Assembly (NCBI RefSeq): GCF_001640805.2
Contig: NC_066853.1
Coordinates: 28,598,378-28,662,377 of the forward strand
DNA: 64,000 bases
DNA from: Lates calcarifer
Taxonomy: Eukaryota > Chordata > Actinopteri > Centropomidae
Direction of reading: 5' to 3'
Of the stretch, positions 63,031 through 64,000 are shown one piece after another (within the stretch, counting starts at the first letter, position 1; every line of letters begins with the position of its first letter). The notes beneath the pieces are model-generated. The model had not been told where the DNA came from and made no database searches. It saw only the letters and a program-made list of their open reading frames with translations. Both the position numbers and the translations under genes were made by a program.

Positions 63031-63330
63031 TTGGGGGCTCATAAGTTCTCCCTCTTCTCTCTCTTTTCTTTTTTCCCAAAAACGTCCTTAAAAAAGGCTC
63101 ATAGTTTTTATTCAAACTGTCCCCCAAAAAAGGCTCATACACTTTTAACAATATCAAAAGTCCCCTCGAAAGAGGCTCATATATTTTATCAATAACAAAA
63201 ACGTCTTTTTGAAAGAGGCTCATTTATACACTACACTTTATCAATAAAAGAACGTCTTCTTAAAAAGAAGCTCATAAATTTTAACCATAAAAACGTCCTC
63301 TCTCAAAAAACTCATAAATCTTATCCATAT
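63026..63330 (-). repeat. Seven-copy hairpin/ATG repeat in the retroviral leader
   Basis: On the minus strand ATGAGC (ATGAGT once) followed by a short stem-loop and a mostly GACGTT-like box recurs seven times. On the plus strand the CTCAT of each unit starts at 63038, 63098, 63134, 63176, 63219, 63271 and 63311 (spacings 60, 36, 42, 43, 52, 40). Stems vary but still pair in most units: CCTT/AAGG, CCTC/GAGG, CTTCTT/AAGAAG, TCTTT/AAAGA. In one frame the repeats read as recurrent Y-E-P-F/L peptides, which is a by-product of the shared TATGAGCC. Confidence 0.85.
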
Positions 63331-64000
63331 CAGACAAAATATCTTTCCTTACTATATCTCCTATTTTCAACCACAACCTATATGTGTCTGTTCAATATAA
63401 AGTCTGTCACCTTAACATAAACCCCATAAACCATCCCATGCTGCAGCCTTTCACACACAGCTGAGACACAGCTCCACACACACGCACACACACACAGACA
63501 CTACTCACTCAACAGGGACACAAAAAGGATTCTCAAAACACACAGCAGAGTCAACTTCATTCCAAAACACAAACAACATCCAATCCTACATTCTCAAAAA
63601 TCTACTCATTCATACTTTATCCTATAGCATGCTTTTCTGCCGCTCCTTTTTCTCTTTATTTTCCTTCAAAATTTATGCTACCTTATGAGGTGTAGATATT
63701 CAATGAGAGGCTGCTTCAGACACTGTTCGTCAACTAGTGTTCGAGTGGGAACTTACAATTGAATTTTGCACTCTACACCCCCAGTTCCTTGAACTGACCT
63801 GAAATTCACCTAGTGATGTTCCAGGATTTTTGGCCCGTCTAAAACCGCCTCCCAGAGGGCTTTGACCAAATCTGCGGCTTTTTCTCTTTACCTTTTATTC
63901 CTCTATCTCTTCCTTATTCCTATTTCTCTTTATTCCTTTTTCCTGTATCTCTTTTTCTTCCCAACCGTCCAATTTGCCCTGGGCCCAGGATTGTTCCTTC
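63331..64000 (-). other. Retroviral leader, 5' part, with a 12-bp palindrome
   Basis: Purine-rich on the minus strand (63880-63960). CCTGGGCCCAGG at 63978-63989 is a perfect palindrome of the kind used as a dimer-initiation loop in retroviral leaders. No LTR is seen up to the window edge. Confidence 0.5.

Larger units (their letters stand above)
58590..64000 (-). mobile_element. Endogenous retrovirus-like element, pol/env-deleted; 5' end beyond the window
   Basis: Minus-strand order: a long leader (64000 to 62186), gag (62185-60478), a scrap of integrase (60290-60145), about 1 kb without an identifiable gene but with two polypurine tracts and acceptor-like sites (TTTCTTTCTTCCAG near 59723), then the 3' LTR (59025 to about 58590). 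Protease, RT and env are not recognisable, so only a gag-centred remnant remains. The gag pattern is nearest to gamma/epsilon-type retroviruses. The 5' LTR and primer-binding site must lie beyond 64000. Confidence 0.82.

Noticed and set aside
62939..63223. Minus-strand frame with repeated Y-E-P motifs as a repeat protein
   Set aside because: Repeat spacing is not a multiple of three and the motif falls in different frames, so the DNA/RNA unit, not a protein, is what recurs.
63361..63520. Possible 5' LTR inside the window
   Set aside because: None of the 3' LTR landmarks (CCAAT-TATA unit, AATAAA, U5 tail) recurs between 62186 and 64000, so the 5' LTR must be outside.

Overview
This window is vertebrate nuclear DNA, almost certainly from a ray-finned (teleost) fish. 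Its genes have multiple exons with GT/AG introns, it is AT-rich with long CA/TG/TA microsatellites, and it is full of teleost-type Tc1, hAT, Helitron, BEL/Pao, LINE and retrovirus-like elements. There are no operons, rRNAs, tRNAs or CRISPR arrays.

The backbone is the 3' half of neurofibromin (nf1, + strand). Twenty-two coding exons (19641-36865) correspond one for one to exons 28-49 of the classical human numbering. They run from the second half of the Sec14-like module, through the PH-like module and the alpha-helical/HEAT-like C-terminal region, to the conserved end SIKKIV. A roughly 3.5 kb 3'UTR follows and ends at the AATAAA at 40344. The first 19.6 kb is one nf1 intron. On the opposite strand it holds the three classical nested genes in the same order as in mammals: omg (GPI-anchored LRR protein), evi2b and evi2a (small single-pass membrane proteins). 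In this fish the omg reading frame is split by an intron. The evi2b and evi2a coding exons are each preceded by a recognisable non-coding first exon with a strong donor and a nearby ETS-type motif.

Mobile elements are inserted into and around the genes. At 1-2029 a Tc1-like element sits inside an L1-like ORF1, which reads through again once the insertion is discounted. At 2290-2880 a hAT MITE with a perfect 8-bp target duplication sits inside a LINE RT remnant. A second copy of the same Tc1 family lies only 45 bp past the evi2b stop. Other hAT elements with 8-bp duplications lie in the omg intron (6208-6966) and in nf1 introns (21664-22839, 32051-32790).

Downstream of nf1 (from 40.4 kb) I recognise no cellular gene, only mobile elements. 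In order: a Tc1 relic; a BEL/Pao pol fragment with a collapsed RT; an LTR-like promoter unit; a palindrome cluster; a decayed Helitron (47.4-52.7 kb, - strand) that carries a herpes-tegument-like cysteine protease (deubiquitinase) domain; a Tc1 MITE; an R2/NeSL-like LINE 5' part joined to a Rex1/L2-like LINE 3' end; and a retrovirus-like element (58.6 kb to the window edge, - strand). The retrovirus-like element has a frameshifted gag, an integrase scrap and a 3' LTR. Its very long leader contains seven copies of an AUG-bearing hairpin repeat.

The two observations most worth following are the Helitron protease domain and the repeated hairpin/upstream-AUG units in the retroviral leader. The unusual exon-36 donor of nf1 is the most relevant to gene function.
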